Source: Euglena gracilis (taxonomy: Eukaryota; Euglenozoa; Euglenophyceae; Euglenales; Euglenaceae). From it: a stretch of DNA of 22,243 nucleotides. The DNA lies in NCBI GenBank assembly GCA_900893395.1, contig CAAHFI011049639.1, forward strand, positions 1 through 22,243, written 5' to 3'. Position 1 is the first letter of the stretch. Each line of letters opens with the position of its first letter. The translations under genes were made by a program, and so were the position numbers. Positions 9,436 to 21,311 of the stretch are shown in pieces. Under the pieces are notes generated by a model. The model saw only the letters and a program-made list of their open reading frames with translations, was not told the DNA's origin and did not search any database.

Positions 9436-9439
9436 ACAC

Positions 9440-10320
9440 CCCACAGAGGAAATGAAGGCCTGGCATGGCCGATGCTCTGCCAGCTGCACTGCCAGCGACA
9501 GCGCTGGCTGCCGCCCTGCCAGCGCCACGGCGTCCGCCCACTGCTCCTCCGCCAGCGCCACCCTCTCCGCCATTTCCTGCAGCTCCAGCGCCTGGCAGCG
9601 GGCACGCAGCGCCGCCGCCAACTCCAGCAGCCCAGCGCCGTGCTCCTGCCGCAGCGCGGCCCACGCCCGCTCCTCCGCCTCGGCCAGCGCGCCGCGCTGC
9701 CCGGCCTCGGCCGCCGCCGCCAGCCCCAGCACGGCCGCTGCTGGCGGGGCCTCGGCCACCGCCGCCACCGCCACTGCCCGCGGCTCCAGGGCCACCGCCG
9801 CCGCCTCCGCGCGCTCCTCCTCCGGCGCGTCAGCCTGCGTCGCCGCCTCAGCCACCGCCACGGCGGCCACCGGCGGCGCCGTCAGGGCCGCAGGCGCTTC
9901 CGCCGCCCGGCCCAGCTCCGCGCTTTGCTCGGCCACGGCCACGGCGGCCACGGCCAGCGCCAGCAGCTCGGCCCGCGCCTGCAGCGCCACGCCCCGAGGT
10001 CCACCGCCTGCTCCTCGGCCAGCCGCCAGCGCCCGGCGGCCTCCGCCTGCTCCAGCCGCTCCACGGCCTGAGCCGCGGCCGCCGCACGGCTGCCCGGCTC
10101 CGCCTCCCGCAGGGCGGCCCAGACCGCCCGCTGCCCCGCCAGCAGCGCCGCCCGCCGCTCGCCCTCCAGCCGCTCCACCTGCCGCCGCTCCACCGCCGCG
10201 TCCGACGCCCCCTGCGCGTCCCGCAGCGCCTCCAGCTCGCGGCCCAGCTGCGCCACCACCGCCTCCCTCTCCTCCAGCGCCTCCTGTCCCGCCCATGCCA
10301 CGGCTTCGCCATATGCTGGG
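9440..10320 (-). CDS. Coding block of unit 9, one-base loss
   Basis: At 881 nt it is identical to the reference except for one C missing near 9992, a homopolymer position hit in several copies. The break is more likely a base-calling error than a real lesion. Confidence 0.45.
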
Positions 10321-10644
10321 CTGAGAACAGCTGTGGGGCGGGGGCCGCCCAGGTGGGCCGAGGGGTTGCCACCACCACAGTTTGCACAAAAAATAAACCC
10401 GCGGCGGGGCACTGTCCACCCAAATGAGGCCAACATCAGGCTCCAAAACACCGCCGACACGGAGGGGGTGGGGAAGGGTGCACCCAACACACAGGGGAGG
10501 TGGGGGGTGTGCAAAACAAACACATCGGTGAGGCGAAACCACATCGTCCGCATGTGAGGGAATGGTGGCCACACAAACACACAGTGAGAGGGGCGGGGGA
10601 TTTTAGGCAAACAGAATCAATAAATAAAACACCCCACAGAGGAA
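9452..10644 (-). repeat. Unit 9, 1,193 bp (net -1)
   Basis: The single difference is one C lost from the C-run near 9992, the same run affected in units 2, 7, 14 and 16. Recurrence at one homopolymer suggests read error. Spacer 10321-10632. Confidence 0.98.
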
Positions 10645-11514
10645 ATGAAGGCCTGGCATGGCCGATGCTCTGCCAGCTGCACTGCCAGCGACAGCGCTGG
10701 CTGCCGCCCTGCCAGCGCCACGGCGTCCGCCCACTGCTCCTCCGCCAGCGCCACCCTCTCCGCCATTTCCTGCAGCTCCAGCGCCTGGCAGCGGGCACGC
10801 AGCGCCGCCGCCAACTCCAGCAGCCCAGCGCCGTGCTCCTGCCGCAGCGCGGCCCACGCCCGCTCCTCCGCCTCGGCCAGCGCGCCGCGCTGCCCGGCCT
10901 CGGCCGCCGCCGCCAGCCCCAGCACGGCCGCTGCTGGCGGGGCCTCGGCCACCGCCGCCACCGCCACTGCCCGCGGCTCCAGGGCCACCGCCGCCGCCTC
11001 CGCGCGCTCCTCCTCCGGCGCGTCAGCCTGCGTCGCCGCCTCAGCCACCGCCACGGCGGCCACCGGCGGCGCCGTCAGGGCCGCAGGCGCTTCCGCCGCC
11101 CGGCCCAGCTCCGCGCTTTGCTCGGCCACGGCCACGGCGGCCACGGCCAGCGCCAGCAGCTCGGCCCGCGCCTGCAGCGCCACGCCCCCGAGGTCCACCG
11201 CCTGCTCCTCGGCCAGCCGCCAGCGCCCGGCGGCCTCCGCCTGCTCCAGCCGCTCCACGGCCTGAGCCGCGGCCGCCGCACGGCTGCCCGGCTCCGCCTC
11301 CCGCAGGGCGGCCCAGACCGCCCGCTGCCCCGCCAGCAGCGCCGCCCGCCGCTCGCCCTCCAGCCGCTCCACCTGCCGCCGCTCCACCGCCGCGTCCGAC
11401 GCCCCCTGCGCGTCCCGCAGCGCCTCCAGCTCGCGGCCCAGCTGCGCCACCACCGCCTCCCTCTCCTCCAGCGCCTCCTGTCCCGCCCATGCCACGGCTT
11501 CGCCATATGCTGGG
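10633..11514 (-). CDS. Coding block of unit 10, intact
   Basis: At 882 nt it encodes the same protein segment as the reference copy at 8246-9127. The open frame extends to a TGA at 10617-10619. Confidence 0.5.
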
Positions 11515-11838
11515 CTGAGAACAGCTGTGGGGCGGGGGCCGCCCAGGTGGGCCGAGGGGTTGCCACCACCACAGTTTGCACAAAAAATAAACCCGCGGCG
11601 GGGCACTGTCCACCCAAATGAGGCCAACATCAGGCTCCAAAACACCGCCGACACGGAGGGGGTGGGGAAGGGTGCACCCAACACACAGGGGAGGTGGGGG
11701 GTGTGCAAAACAAACACATCGGTGAGGCGAAACCACATCGTCCGCATGTGAGGGAATGGTGGCCACACAAACACACAGTGAGAGGGGCGGGGGATTTTAG
11801 GCAAACAGAATCAATAAATAAAACACCCCACAGAGGAA
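10645..11838 (-). repeat. Unit 10, 1,194 bp, second full-length copy
   Basis: Full consensus length with no difference from unit 8 detected by eye. Spacer 11515-11826. Confidence 0.99.
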
Positions 11839-12708
11839 ATGAAGGCCTGGCATGGCCGATGCTCTGCCAGCTGCACTGCCAGCGACAGCGCTGGCTGCCG
11901 CCCTGCCAGCGCCACGGCGTCCGCCCACTGCTCCTCCGCCAGCGCCACCCTCTCCGCCATTTCCTGCAGCTCCAGCGCCTGGCAGCGGGCACGCAGCGCC
12001 GCCGCCAACTCCAGCAGCCCAGCGCCGTGCTCCTGCCGCAGCGCGGCCCACGCCCGCTCCTCCGCCTCGGCCAGCGCGCCGCGCTGCCCGGCCTCGGCCG
12101 CCGCCGCCAGCCCCAGCACGGCCGCTGCTGGCGGGGCCTCGGCCACCGCCGCCACCGCCACTGCCCGCGGCTCCAGGGCCACCGCCGCCGCCTCCGCGCG
12201 CTCCTCCTCCGGCGCGTCAGCCTGCGTCGCCGCCTCAGCCACCGCCACGGCGGCCACCGGCGGCGCCGTCAGGGCCGCAGGCGCTTCCGCCGCCCGGCCC
12301 AGCTCCGCGCTTTGCTCGGCCACGGCCACGGCGGCCACGGCCAGCGCCAGCAGCTCGGCCCGCGCCTGCAGCGCCACGCCCCCGAGGTCCACCGCCTGCT
12401 CCTCGGCCAGCCGCCAGCGCCCGGCGGCCTCCGCCTGCTCCAGCCGCTCCACGGCCTGAGCCGCGGCCGCCGCACGGCTGCCCGGCTCCGCCTCCCGCAG
12501 GGCGGCCCAGACCGCCCGCTGCCCCGCCAGCAGCGCCGCCCGCCGCTCGCCCTCCAGCCGCTCCACCTGCCGCCGCTCCACCGCCGCGTCCGACGCCCCC
12601 TGCGCGTCCCGCAGCGCCTCCAGCTCGCGGCCCAGCTGCGCCACCACCGCCTCCCTCTCCTCCAGCGCCTCCTGTCCCGCCCATGCCACGGCTTCGCCAT
12701 ATGCTGGG
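11827..12708 (-). CDS. Coding block of unit 11, intact
   Basis: At 882 nt it has the reference sequence. The one-base loss of this unit lies upstream in the spacer and changes only the frame in which the spacer runs into the block. Confidence 0.5.
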
Positions 12709-13031
12709 CTGAGAACAGCTGTGGGGCGGGGGCCCCCAGGTGGGCCGAGGGGTTGCCACCACCACAGTTTGCACAAAAAATAAACCCGCGGCGGGGCACT
12801 GTCCACCCAAATGAGGCCAACATCAGGCTCCAAAACACCGCCGACACGGAGGGGGTGGGGAAGGGTGCACCCAACACACAGGGGAGGTGGGGGGTGTGCA
12901 AAACAAACACATCGGTGAGGCGAAACCACATCGTCCGCATGTGAGGGAATGGTGGCCACACAAACACACAGTGAGAGGGGCGGGGGATTTTAGGCAAACA
13001 GAATCAATAAATAAAACACCCCACAGAGGAA
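11839..13031 (-). repeat. Unit 11, 1,193 bp (net -1)
   Basis: One G is lost in the spacer near 12734 within the GC-rich stretch next to the coding block. The coding block itself is unchanged. Spacer 12709-13019. Confidence 0.98.
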
Positions 13032-13901
13032 ATGAAGGCCTGGCATGGCCGATGCTCTGCCAGCTGCACTGCCAGCGACAGCGCTGGCTGCCGCCCTGCC
13101 AGCGCCACGGCGTCCGCCCACTGCTCCTCCGCCAGCGCCACCCTCTCCGCCATTTCCTGCAGCTCCAGCGCCTGGCAGCGGGCACGCAGCGCCGCCGCCA
13201 ACTCCAGCAGCCCAGCGCCGTGCTCCTGCCGCAGCGCGGCCCACGCCCGCTCCTCCGCCTCGGCCAGCGCGCCGCGCTGCCCGGCCTCGGCCGCCGCCGC
13301 CAGCCCCAGCACGGCCGCTGCTGGCGGGGCCTCGGCCACCGCCGCCACCGCCACTGCCCGCGGCTCCAGGGCCACCGCCGCCGCCTCCGCGCGCTCCTCC
13401 TCCGGCGCGTCAGCCTGCGTCGCCGCCTCAGCCACCGCCACGGCGGCCACCGGCGGCGCCGTCAGGGCCGCAGGCGCTTCCGCCGCCCGGCCCAGCTCCG
13501 CGCTTTGCTCGGCCACGGCCACGGCGGCCACGGCCAGCGCCAGCAGCTCGGCCCGCGCCTGCAGCGCCACGCCCCCGAGGTCCACCGCCTGCTCCTCGGC
13601 CAGCCGCCAGCGCCCGGCGGCCTCCGCCTGCTCCAGCCGCTCCACGGCCTGAGCCGCGGCCGCCGCACGGCTGCCCGGCTCCGCCTCCCGCAGGGCGGCC
13701 CAGACCGCCCGCTGCCCCGCCAGCAGCGCCGCCCGCCGCTCGCCCTCCAGCCGCTCCACCTGCCGCCGCTCCACCGCCGCGTCCGACGCCCCCTGCGCGT
13801 CCCGCAGCGCCTCCAGCTCGCGGCCCAGCTGCGCCACCACCGCCTCCCTCTCCTCCAGCGCCTCCTGTCCCGCCCATGCCACGGCTTCGCCATATGCTGG
13901 G
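13020..13901 (-). CDS. Coding block of unit 12, intact
   Basis: At 882 nt it has the reference sequence. As in unit 11, the single loss lies in the adjoining spacer, not in the block. Confidence 0.5.
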
Positions 13902-14224
13902 CTGAGAACAGCTGTGGGGCGGGGGCGCCCAGGTGGGCCGAGGGGTTGCCACCACCACAGTTTGCACAAAAAATAAACCCGCGGCGGGGCACTGTCCACC
14001 CAAATGAGGCCAACATCAGGCTCCAAAACACCGCCGACACGGAGGGGGTGGGGAAGGGTGCACCCAACACACAGGGGAGGTGGGGGGTGTGCAAAACAAA
14101 CACATCGGTGAGGCGAAACCACATCGTCCGCATGTGAGGGAATGGTGGCCACACAAACACACAGTGAGAGGGGCGGGGGATTTTAGGCAAACAGAATCAA
14201 TAAATAAAACACCCCACAGAGGAA
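13032..14224 (-). repeat. Unit 12, 1,193 bp (net -1)
   Basis: One C is lost in the spacer near 13926, at nearly the same GC-rich place as in unit 11. The coding block is unchanged. Spacer 13902-14212. Confidence 0.98.
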
Positions 14225-15091
14225 ATGAAGGCCTGGCATGGCCGATGCTCTGCCAGCTGCACTGCCAGCGACAGCGCTGGCTGCCGCCTGCCAGCGCCAC
14301 GGCGTCCGCCCACTGCTCCTCCGCCAGCGCCACCCTCTCCGCCATTTCCTGCAGCTCCAGCGCCTGGCAGCGGGCACGCAGCGCCGCCGCCAACTCCAGC
14401 AGCCCAGCGCCGTGCTCCTGCCGCAGCGCGGCCCACGCCCGCTCCTCCGCCTCGGCCAGCGCGCCGCGCTGCCCGGCCTCGGCCGCCGCCGCCAGCCCCA
14501 GCACGGCCGCTGCTGGCGGGGCCTCGGCCACCGCCGCCACCGCCACTGCCCGCGGCTCCAGGGCCACCGCCGCCGCCTCCGCGCTCCTCCTCCGGCGCGT
14601 CAGCCTGCGTCGCCGCCTCAGCCACCGCCACGGCGGCCACCGGCGGCGCCGTCAGGGCCGCAGGCGCTTCCGCCGCCCGGCCCAGCTCCGCGCTTTGCTC
14701 GGCCACGGCCACGGCGGCCACGGCCAGCGCCAGCAGCTCGGCCCGCGCCTGCAGCGCCACGCCCCCGAGGTCCACCGCCTGCTCCTCGGCCAGCCGCCAG
14801 CGCCCGGCGGCCTCCGCCTGCTCCAGCCGCTCCACGGCCTGAGCCGCGGCCGCCGCACGGCTGCCCGGCTCCGCCTCCCGCAGGGCGGCCCAGACCGCCC
14901 GCTGCCCCGCCAGCAGCGCCGCCCGCCGCTCGCCCTCCAGCCGCTCCACCTGCCGCCGCTCCACCGCCGCGTCCGACGCCCCCTGCGCGTCCCGCAGCGC
15001 CTCCAGCTCGCGGCCCAGCTGCGCCACCACCGCCTCCCTCTCCTCCAGCGCCTCCTGTCCCGCCCATGCCACGGCTTCGCCATATGCTGGG
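14213..15091 (-). CDS. Coding block of unit 13, frame shifted in one stretch
   Basis: Net -3 (two bases near 14582, one near 14287). The frame is off between these points, covering the second WAALR module, and correct on both sides. Confidence 0.42.
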
Positions 15092-15412
15092 CTGAGAACA
15101 GCTGTGGGCGGGGGCCGCCCAGGTGGGCCGAGGGGTTGCCACCACCACAGTTTGCACAAAAAATAAACCCGCGGCGGGGCACTGTCCACCCAAATGAGGC
15201 CAACATCAGGCTCCAAAACACCGCCGACACGGAGGGGGTGGGGAAGGGTGCACCCAACACACAGGGGAGGTGGGGGTGTGCAAAACAAACACATCGGTGA
15301 GGCGAAACCACATCGTCCGCATGTGAGGGAATGGTGGCCACACAAACACACAGTGAGAGGGGCGGGGATTTTAGGCAAACAGAATCAATAAATAAAACAC
15401 CCCACAGAGGAA
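14225..15412 (-). repeat. Unit 13, 1,188 bp (net -6)
   Basis: There are five separate small losses: one base near 14287, two near 14582, and single G losses near 15106, 15272 and 15364. All fall in homopolymers or GC dinucleotide runs. Spacer 15092-15400. Confidence 0.98.
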
Positions 15413-16267
15413 ATGAAGGCCTGGCATGGCCGATGCTCTGCCAGCTGCACTGCCAGCGACAGCGCTGGCTGCCGCCCTGCCAGCGCCACGGCGTCCGCCC
15501 ACTGCTCCTCCGCCAGCGCCACCCTCTCCGCCATTTCCTGCAGCTCCAGCGCCTGGCAGCGGGCACGCAGCGCCGCCGCCAACTCCAGCAGCCCAGCGCC
15601 GTGCTCCTGCCGCAGCGCGGCCCACGCCCGCTCCTCCGCCTCGGCCAGCGCGCCGCGCTGCCCGGCCTCGGCCGCCGCCGCCAGCACGGCCGCTGCTGGC
15701 GGGGCCTCGGCCACCGCCGCCGCCACTGCCGCGGCTCCAGGGCCACCGCCGCCGCCTCCGCGCGCTCCTCCTCCGGCGCGTCAGCCTGCGTCGCCGCCTC
15801 AGCCACCGCCACGGCGGCCACGGCGGCGCCGTCAGGGCCGCAGGCGCTTCCGCCGCCCGCCCAGCTCCGCGCTTTGCTCGGCCACGGCCACGGCGGCCAC
15901 GGCCAGCGCCAGCAGCTCGGCCCGCGCCTGCAGCGCCACGCCCCGAGGTCCACCGCCTGCTCCTCGGCCAGCCGCAGCGCCCGGCGGCCTCCGCCTGCTC
16001 CAGCCGCTCCACGGCCTGAGCCGCGGCCGCCGCACGGCTGCCCGGCTCCGCCTCCCGCAGGGCGGCCCAGACCGCCCGCTGCCCCGCCAGCAGCGCCGCC
16101 CGCCGCTCGCCCTCCAGCCGCTCCACCTGCCGCCGCTCCACCGCCGCGTCGACGCCCCCTGCGCGTCCCGCAGCGCCTCCAGCTCGCGGCCCAGCTGCGC
16201 CACCACCGCCTCCCTCTCCTCCAGCGCCTCCTGTCCCGCCCATGCCACGGCTTCGCCATATGCTGGG
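15401..16267 (-). CDS. Coding block of unit 14, frame broken
   Basis: At 867 nt it is 15 short, with losses spread through the block. The Ala/Glu frame is read intact at the 3' part (minus sense), about 15401-15700. Confidence 0.35.
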
Positions 16268-16583
16268 CTGAGAACAGCTGGGGGCGGGGGCCGCCCAGGT
16301 GGGCCGAGGGGTTGCCACCACCACAGTTTGCACAAAAAATAAACCCGCGGCGGGGCACTGTCCACCAAATGAGGCAACATCAGGCTCCAAAACACCGCCG
16401 ACACGGAGGGGGTGGGGAAGGGTGCACCCAACACACAGGGGAGGTGGGGGGTGCAAAACAAACACATCGGTGAGGCGAAACCACATCGTCGCATGTGAGG
16501 GAATGGTGGCCACACAAACACACAGTGAGAGGGCGGGGGATTTTAGGCAAACAGAATCAATAAATAAAACACCCACAGAGGAA
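15413..16583 (-). repeat. Unit 14, 1,171 bp (net -23)
   Basis: Many one- to three-base losses, including near 15682, 15719, 15820, 15859, 15943, 15974, 16150 and 16280. Spacer 16268-16572 is 305 bp. This marks the start of the noisy right part of the array. Confidence 0.97.
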
Positions 16584-17450
16584 ATGAAGGCCTGGCATGG
16601 CCGATGCTCTGCCAGCTGCACTGCCAGCGACAGCGCTGGCTGCCGCCCTGCCAGCCACGGCGTCCGCCCACTGCCCTCCGCCAGCGCCACCCTCTCCGCC
16701 ATTTCCTGCAGCTCCAGCGCCTGGCAGCGGGCACGCAGCGCCGCCGCCAACTCCAGCAGCCCAGCGCCGTGCTCCTGCCGCAGCGCGGCCCACGCCCGCT
16801 CCTCCGCCTCGGCCAGCGCGCCGCGCTGCCCGGCCTCGGCCGCCGCCGCCAGCCCCAGCACGGCCGCTGCTGGCGGGGCCTCGGCCACCGCCGCCACCGC
16901 CACTGCCCGCGGCTCCAGGGCCACCGCCGCCGCCTCCGCGCGCTCCTCCTCCGGCGCGTCAGCCTGCGTCGCCGCCTCAGCCACCGCCACGGCGGCCACC
17001 GGCGGCGCCGTCAGGGCCGCAGGCGCTTCCGCCGCCCGGCCCAGCTCCGCGCTTTGCTCGGCCACGGCCACGGCGGCCACGGCCAGCGCCAGCAGCTCGG
17101 CCCGCGCCTGCAGCGCCACGCCCCCGAGGTCCACCGCCTGCTCCTCGGCCAGCCGCCAGCGCCCGGCGGCCTCCGCCTGCTCCAGCCGCTCCACGGCCTG
17201 AGCCGCGGCCGCCGCACGGCTGCCCGGCTCCGCCTCCCGCAGGGCGGCCCAGACCGCCCGCTGCCCCGCCAGCAGCGCCGCCCGCCGCTCGCCCTCCAGC
17301 CGCTCCACCTGCCGCCGCTCCACCGCCGCGTCCGACGCCCCCTGCGCGTCCCGCAGCGCCTCCAGCTCGCGGCCCAGCTGCGCCACCACCGCCTCCCTCT
17401 CCTCCAGCGCCTCCTGTCCCGCCCATGCCACGGCTTCGCCATATGCTGGG
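16573..17450 (-). CDS. Coding block of unit 15, mostly intact
   Basis: At 878 nt the frame is correct from 17450 down to about 16674 and then disturbed by two nearby losses (near 16674 and 16654). One C is also missing at the candidate donor. Confidence 0.43.
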
Positions 17451-17771
17451 CTGAGAACAGCTGTGGGGCGGGGGCCGCCCAGGTGGGCCGAGGGGTTGCC
17501 ACCACCACAGTTTGCACAAAAAATAAACCCGCGGCGGGGCACTGTCCACCCAAATGAGGCCAACATCAGGCTCCAAAACACCGCCGACACGGAGGGGTGG
17601 GGAAGGGTGCACCCAACACACAGGGGAGGTGGGGGTGTGCAAACAAACACATCGGTGAGGCGAAAACCACATCGTCCGCATGTGAGGGAATGGTGGCCAC
17701 ACAAACACACAGTGAGAGGGGCGGGGGATTTTAGGCAAACAGAATCAATAATAAAACACCCCACAGAGGAA
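16584..17771 (-). repeat. Unit 15, 1,188 bp (net -6)
   Basis: Losses near 16654, 16674, 17594, 17632, 17640 and 17749, and one inserted A near 17666. The middle of the coding block is intact. Spacer 17451-17759. Confidence 0.97.
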
Positions 17772-18632
17772 ATGAAGGCCTGGCATGGCCGATGCTCTGC
17801 CAGCTGCACTGCCAGCGACAGCGCTGGCTGCCGCCCACGCCACGGCGTCCGCCACTGCTCCTCGCCAGCGCCACCCTCTCGCGCATTTCCTGCAGCTCCA
17901 GCGCCTGGCAGCGGGCACGCAGCGCCGCCGCCAACTCCAGCAGCCCAGCGCCGTGCTCCTGCCGCAGCGCGGCCCACGCCCGCTCCTCCGCCTCGGCCAG
18001 CGCGCCGCGCGCTGCCCGGCCTCGGCCGCCGCCGCCAGCCCCAGCACGGCCGCGCTGGCGGGGCCTCGGCCACCGCCGCCACCGCACTGCCCGCGGCTCC
18101 AGGGCCACCGCCGCCGCCTCCGCGCGCTCCTCCTCCGCGCGTCAGCCTGCGTCGCCGCCTCAGCCACCGCCACGGCGGCCAACCGGCGGCGCCGTCAGGG
18201 CCGCAGGCGCTTCCGCCGCCCGGCCCAGCTCCGCGCTTTGCTCGGCCACGGCCACGGCGGCCACGGCCAGCGCCAGCAGCTCGGCCCGCGCCTGCAGCGC
18301 CACGCCCCGAGGTCCACCGCCTGCTCCTCGGCCAGCCGCCAGCGCCCGGCGGCCTCCGCCTGCTCCAGCCGCTCCACGCCTGAGCCGCGGCCGCCGCACG
18401 GCTGCCCGGCTCCGCCTCCCGCAGGGCGGCCCAGACCGCCCGCTGCCCCGCCAGCAGCGCCGCCCGCCGCTCGCCCTCCAGCCGCTCCACCTGCCGCCGC
18501 TCCACCGCCGCGTCCGACGCCCCCTGCGCGTCCCGCAGCGCCTCCAGCTCGCGGCCCAGCTGCGCCACCACCGCCTCCCTCTCCTCCAGCGCCTCCTGTC
18601 CCGCCCATGCCACGGCTTCGCCATATGCTGGG
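17760..18632 (-). CDS. Coding block of unit 16, frame broken
   Basis: At 873 nt it carries several losses and at least two insertions. It belongs to the noisy right part of the array. Confidence 0.35.
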
Positions 18633-18951
18633 CTGAGAACAGCTGTGGGGCGGGGCCGCCCAGGTGGGCCGAGGGGTTGCCACCACCACAGTTTGCACAA
18701 AAATAAACCCGCGGCGGCACTGTCCACCCAAATGAGGCCAACATCAGGCTCAAAACACCGCCGACACGGAGGGGGTGGGAAGGGTGCACCCAACACACAG
18801 GGGAGGTGGGGGGTGTGCAAAACAAACACATCGGTGAGGCGAAACCACATCGTCCGCATGTGAGGGAATGGTGGCCACACAAACACACAGTGAGAGGGGC
18901 GGGGGATTTTAGGCAAACAGAAATCAATAAATAAAACACCCCACAGAGGAA
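17772..18951 (-). repeat. Unit 16, 1,180 bp (net -14)
   Basis: Many small losses, and insertions including an extra GC near 18010, an extra A near 18182 and an extra A near 18923. Spacer 18633-18939. Confidence 0.97.
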
Positions 18952-19813
18952 ATGAAGGCCTGGCATGGCCGATGCTCTGCCAGCTGCACTGCCAGCGACA
19001 GCGCTGGCTGCCGCCCTGCCAGCGCCACGGCGTCCGCCACTGCTCCTCCGCCAGCGCCACCCTCTCCGCCATTTCCTGCAGCTCCAGCGCTGGCAGCGGG
19101 CACGCAGCGCCGCCGCCAACTCCAGCAGCCCAGCGCCGTGCTCCTGCCGCAGCGCGGCCCACGCCCGCTCCTCCGCCTCGGCCAGCGCGCCGCGCTGCCC
19201 GGCCTCGGCCGCCGCCGCCAGCCCCAGCACGGCCGCTGCTGGCGGGGCCTCGGCCACCGCCGCCACCGCCACTGCCCGCGGCTCCAGGGCCACCGCCGCC
19301 GCCTCCGCGCGCTCCTCCTCCGGCGCGTCAGCCTGCGTCGCCGCCTCAGCCACCGCCACGGCGGCCACCGGCGGCGCCGTCAGGGCCGCAGGCGCTTCCG
19401 CCGCCCGGCCAGCTCCGCGCTTTGCTCGGCCACGGCCACGGCGGCCACGGCCAGCGCCAGCAGCTCGGCCCGCGCCTGCAGCGCCACGCCCCCGAGTCCA
19501 CCGCCTGCTCCTCGGCCAGCCGCAGCGCCCGGCGGCCTCCGCCTGCTCCAGCCGCTCCACGGCCTGAGCCGCGGCCGCCGCACGGCTGCCCGGCTCCGCT
19601 CCCGCAGGGCGGCCCAGACCGCCCGCTGCCCCGCCAGCAGCGCCGCCCGCCGCTCGCCCTCCAGCCGCTCCACCTGCCGCCGCTCCACCGCCGCGTCCGA
19701 CGCCCCTGCGCGTCCCGCAGCGCCTCCAGCTCGCGGCCCAGCTGCGCCACCACGCCTCCCTCTCCTCCAGCGCCTCCTGTCCCGCCCATGCCACGGCTTC
19801 GCCATATGCTGGG
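18940..19813 (-). CDS. Coding block of unit 17, frame broken in places
   Basis: At 874 nt, long stretches (about 19091-19407) match the reference frame. Single losses break it on either side. Confidence 0.37.
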
Positions 19814-20132
19814 CTGAGAACAGCTGTGGGGCGGGGCCGCCCAGGTGGGCCGAGGGGTTGCCACCACCACAGTTTGCACAAAAATAAACCCGCGGCGGGG
19901 CACTGTCCACCAAATGAGGCCAACATCAGGCTCCAAAACACCGCCGACACGGAGGGGGTGGGGAAGGGTGCACCCACACACAGGGGAGGTGGGGGGTGTG
20001 CAAAACAAACACATCGGTGAGGCGAAACCACATCGTCCGCATGTGAGGGAATGGTGGCCACACAAACACACAGTGAGAGGGCGGGGGATTTTAGGCAAAC
20101 AGAATCAATAAATAAAACACCCCACAGAGGAA
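18952..20132 (-). repeat. Unit 17, 1,181 bp (net -13)
   Basis: Scattered single-base losses, for example near 19039, 19090, 19408, 19495, 19522, 19600 and 19705. Spacer 19814-20120. Confidence 0.97.
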
Positions 20133-20993
20133 ATGAAGGCCTGGCATGGCCGATGCTCTGCCAGCTGCACTGCCAGCGACAGCGCTGGCTGCCGCCCTGC
20201 CAGCGCCACGGCGTCCGCCCACTGCTCCTCCGCCAGCGCCACCCTCTCCGCCATTTCCTGCAGCTCCAGCGCCTGGCAGCGGCACGCAGCGCCGCCGCCA
20301 ACTCCAGCAGCCCAGCGCCGTGCTCCTGCCGCAGCGCGGCCCACGCCCGCTCCTCCGCCTCGGCCAGCGCGCCGCGCTGCCCGGCCTCGGCCGCCGCGCC
20401 AGCCCCAGCACGGCCGCTGCTGGCGGGGCCTCGGCCACCGCCGCCACCGCCACTGCCCGCGGCTCCAGGGCCACCGCCCCGCCTCGCGCGCTCCTCCTCC
20501 GGCGCGTCAGCCTGCGTCGCCGCCTCAGCCACCGCCACGGCGGCCACCGGCGGCGCGTCAGGGCCGCAGGCGCTTCCCGCCCGGCCCAGCTCCGCGCTTT
20601 GCTCGGCCACGGCCACGGCGGCCCACGGCCAGCGCCAGCAGCTCGGCCCGCGCCTGCAGCGCCACGCCCCCGAGGTCCACCGCCTGCTCCTCGGCCAGCC
20701 GCCAGCGCCCGGCGGCCTCCGCCTGCTCCAGCCGCTCCACGGCCTGAGCCGCGGCCGCCGCACGGCTGCCCGGCTCCGCCTCCCGCAGGGCGGCCCAGAC
20801 CGCCCGCTGCCCCGCCAGCAGCGCCGCCCGCCGCTCGCCCTCCAGCCGCTCCACCTGCCGCCGCTCCACGCCGCGTCCGACGCCCCCTGCGCGTCCCGCA
20901 GCGCCTCCAGCTCGCGGCCCAGCTGCGCCACCCGCCTCCCTCTCCTCCAGCGCCTCCTGTCCCGCCCATGCCACGGCTTCGCCATATGCTGGG
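20121..20993 (-). CDS. Coding block of unit 18, frame broken in places
   Basis: At 873 nt the stretch around 20650-20860 keeps the reference frame. Several small losses lie outside it. Confidence 0.36.
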
Positions 20994-21311
20994 CTGAGAA
21001 CAGCTGTGGGGCGGGGGCCCAGGTGGGCCGAGGGGTTGCCACCACACAGTTTGCACAAAAAATAAACCCGCGCGGGGCACTGTCCACCCAAATGAGGCCA
21101 ACATCAGGCTCCAAAACACCGCCGACACGGAGGGGGTGGGGAAGGGTGCACCCAACACACAGGGGAGGTGGGGGGTGTGCAAAACAAACACATCGGTGAG
21201 GCGAAACCACATCGTCCGCATGTGAGGGAATGGTGGCCACACAAACACACAGTGAGAGGGGCGGGGGATTTTAGGCAAACAGAATCAAAAATAAAACACC
21301 CCACAGAGGAA
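20133..21311 (-). repeat. Unit 18, 1,179 bp (net -15)
   Basis: Scattered small losses, for example near 20281, 20397, 20478, 20555, 20577 and 21018, and an extra C near 20623. Spacer 20994-21299. Confidence 0.97.

Larger units (their letters stand above)
9128..9439 (-). other. Spacer, candidate 312-bp intron or intergenic region (reference copy)
   Basis: Composition changes sharply at the border of the coding block. The spacer is less GC-rich, its translation in the block's frame has no glutamate and little charge, and the third-position bias is lost. On the minus strand it has pyrimidine tracts and ends in two acceptor-like sites, a pyrimidine-rich CCCCACAG (ending at 9138) and CTCAG (ending at 9128). 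The opposite end starts with GTGTTT, a poor donor. A CTGAT branch-like motif lies about 110 nt from the acceptors, farther than usual. On the plus strand it holds AATAAA motifs, CACA stretches and long G runs. Every unit has an equivalent spacer of 278-312 bp. It could equally be an intergenic spacer in a gene array. No RNA gene was recognised in it. Confidence 0.45.
8258..9451 (-). repeat. Unit 8, 1,194 bp, reference copy
   Basis: This copy has the full consensus length and matches unit 10 throughout as read by eye. It is used here as the reference for all coordinates within the unit. Coding block 8246-9127, spacer 9128-9439. Confidence 0.99.

Noticed and set aside
9330-9470. Plus-strand splice sites (three GTGAG motifs, then CCCCACAG before the block)
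   Set aside because: The GTGAG motifs look like donors, but the possible introns are very short (under about 115 bases) with no pyrimidine tract, and the plus strand lacks a credible coding frame.
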